Shown one piece after another: positions 62,884 to 64,000 of a stretch of 64,000 bases of DNA. The stretch covers positions 186,001 through 250,000 of the forward strand of contig NZ_CAMLSE010000002.1 of NCBI RefSeq assembly GCF_946482605.1, in the 5' to 3' direction. A program made the position numbers and the translations under genes. Under the pieces are notes generated by a model. That model was given only the letters and a program-made list of their open reading frames with translations. It ran no database searches and was not told the origin of the DNA. The stretch comes from an uncultured Dyadobacter sp. (lineage in GTDB: Bacteria; Bacteroidota; Bacteroidia; Cytophagales; Spirosomataceae). Position 1 is the first letter of the stretch; the number at the start of each line of letters is the position of its first letter.

Positions 62884-64000
62884 TTACTTGCTCATCAATT
62901 CATCTACATTCACTTTTTGAAAATACACCCGTTCCTTTTCTTCGGCTGTGCCGCTGCCTGCGTAGGCGATCAGCAGATCGTTATCGACCAGCTTAATGAC
63001 CGGGAAAGTCGAATAACCCAGCTTGGAGGTTAAATGCACGGTTTTGAGCTTTTCTCCGTTCGGAGAGCGCACTTCCAGCCCGATCAGGCTCCCGTTTTCA
63101 ATGTGCTCATCCCATACGATCGCCTGGTTGCCGTTTTTCAGGAGTTGGACCTGCGGGTGCTTGCCTGCGGTGCTGTTGCCTACGGCATTTTTGGCAGAGA
63201 AAGTCTTGCCATTGTCCGTCGACGAAGCGAAGAAAACACCTTTGCCCGTTCCCATCGTGTACCAAACGAACGACAACGCAGAGTCGGTTTGCACGATGGC
63301 CGGGCCAGTGTGCGGGCATGCGCTGACCACCCAGTTGTCCGGGCTAATGCGCGCCGGGGTCGAGAAACTTTTGCCATGATCCACCGACACGATGTGCACC
63401 ATGTCGCGGATGGAATCGTTCAGGATTTTACGGTAGGCCACGTGCAGGCCGCCGGTTTTATCGACAAACAGGTCGGTACGGCAGCATTGGCACACCGTCT
63501 GGTCAATGGGTTTCTCGCCTTCGAATGTGTTATTCTTGCCAAAAGTGGCGAAGTACAGCGAGGAACCTTCGCGTTTGGTATCCTTCCGGCTGTCCAGCCA
63601 AACGGCACCTACCGTTCCGTCGGCGAGGATTTCGAGGTCGAAATAGCGCTGGTCTATGCTGTTTTCCGCGGGGCTGATCGCGGCCGGTTTCGTCCAGGTA
63701 GCACCGCCATCAGCCGAAGCACTGTAAAAAACCAGTCCGGAATATTTGTTCTGCGGGTTGGGATTGGCCACGCCCCAGGCAGCGATGATTTTCCCCGAGG
63801 GGGTAAGGATCACTTTGGAAAGATTCTCGCCATGCGGCTTCACCTTTTCGCTCCCGGGAACAGTAATCGTTTTCCCAAAATCCTGACCGTCGGAAATTTT
63901 AAAGCACAATACCGCCTCCGAATCCGACAAGGTGCGTACCCAGCTAAAAACCGCCGCAGTATCGCCACTGGTAAACAGGTATGGACAACTACCTGTAAAT
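62884..64000 (-). CDS. BNR-repeat sialidase-like protein with CQCC motif, partial
   Basis: The frame is open to the right edge, so the start lies outside; 371 residues are visible. Several Asp-box-like turns (SASADGGATW, SVDHGKSF, SSTDNGKTF) mark a BNR beta-propeller. Cysteines occur in GSCPYLF, VCQCCRTDLFVD and SACPHTGP, a pattern seen in exported proteins commonly labelled sialidase-like but lacking proof of sialidase activity. The CxCC/CP pairs may bind metal or form disulfides; this is inferred. Nothing shows the catalytic arginine triad. Confidence 0.82.
   Translation of the reverse strand, partial: FTGSCPYLFTSGDTAAVFSWVRTLSDSEAVLCFKISDGQDFGKTITVPGSEKVKPHGENLSKVILTPSGKIIAAWGVANPNPQNKYSGLVFYSASADGGATWTKPAAISPAENSIDQRYFDLEILADGTVGAVWLDSRKDTKREGSSLYFATFGKNNTFEGEKPIDQTVCQCCRTDLFVDKTGGLHVAYRKILNDSIRDMVHIVSVDHGKSFSTPARISPDNWVVSACPHTGPAIVQTDSALSFVWYTMGTGKGVFFASSTDNGKTFSAKNAVGNSTAGKHPQVQLLKNGNQAIVWDEHIENGSLIGLEVRSPNGEKLKTVHLTSKLGYSTFPVIKLVDNDLLIAYAGSGTAEEKERVYFQKVNVDELMSK

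Overview
The window looks like a chromosomal segment of a Cytophagales bacterium (phylum Bacteroidota), most like Dyadobacter or Spirosomataceae relatives. Seen directly: a SusC/SusD pair with an ECF sigma factor and a FecR anti-sigma factor, promoters of the TTG-N20-TAnnTTTG type, DUF1549/DUF1553 and DUF1501 proteins, and conjugative-transposon-type remnants. The genus is inferred from gene content only.

Layout. 1-2458: 3' end of an FAD aromatic hydroxylase and a secreted epoxide-hydrolase-like enzyme. 2516-17197: core housekeeping genes: tRNA-Thr, a DUF349 protein, pdxH, citrate synthase, miaA, an Ada-like methyltransferase, a cbpA/cbpM-like pair, a DEAD-box helicase and tRNA-Lys. 17198 to about 31600: a genomic island next to tRNA-Lys. 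It starts with a tyrosine integrase broken by two one-base losses, followed by a decayed DUF932 gene, a large PLD-nuclease/SNF2-type helicase, conjugation-gene remnants and a RadC/JAB protein. Then come a 1308-residue nuclease-STAND NTPase, an XRE regulator, a small acidic protein, a protein with a HEPN-like RNDLIH motif, and a TerB-like plus BRCT protein. This is the most likely place for a new system, probably anti-phage defence. 31854-46049: accessory metabolism and stress genes (cupins, Crp/Fnr and AraC regulators, an MsrA-like protein, an SDR-DUF2867 protein with DUF2256, peptidase E, quinone oxidoreductase, Rpn-type nuclease, an MNT-HEPN fusion, exonuclease III). 46225-46835: remnant of a mobile-element primase.

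47027-64000: an export and uptake locus. On the plus strand are a PSCyt1/DUF1549/DUF1553 c-type cytochrome-like protein and a Tat-type DUF1501 protein. Convergent to them on the minus strand, listed in transcription order, are a BNR-repeat protein with a CQCC motif, the ECF sigma factor, FecR, SusC with an STN domain, SusD, two paralogous DoxX-like membrane proteins and a histidine-rich TPR protein. The STN domain, FecR and sigma factor together suggest that SusC senses its ligand at the surface and switches on its own operon. The ligand cannot be read from the sequence.

Start codons were moved inward from the longest frame where a signal peptide, a domain boundary or a promoter argued for it. 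No CRISPR array, rRNA or intact insertion sequence was seen.
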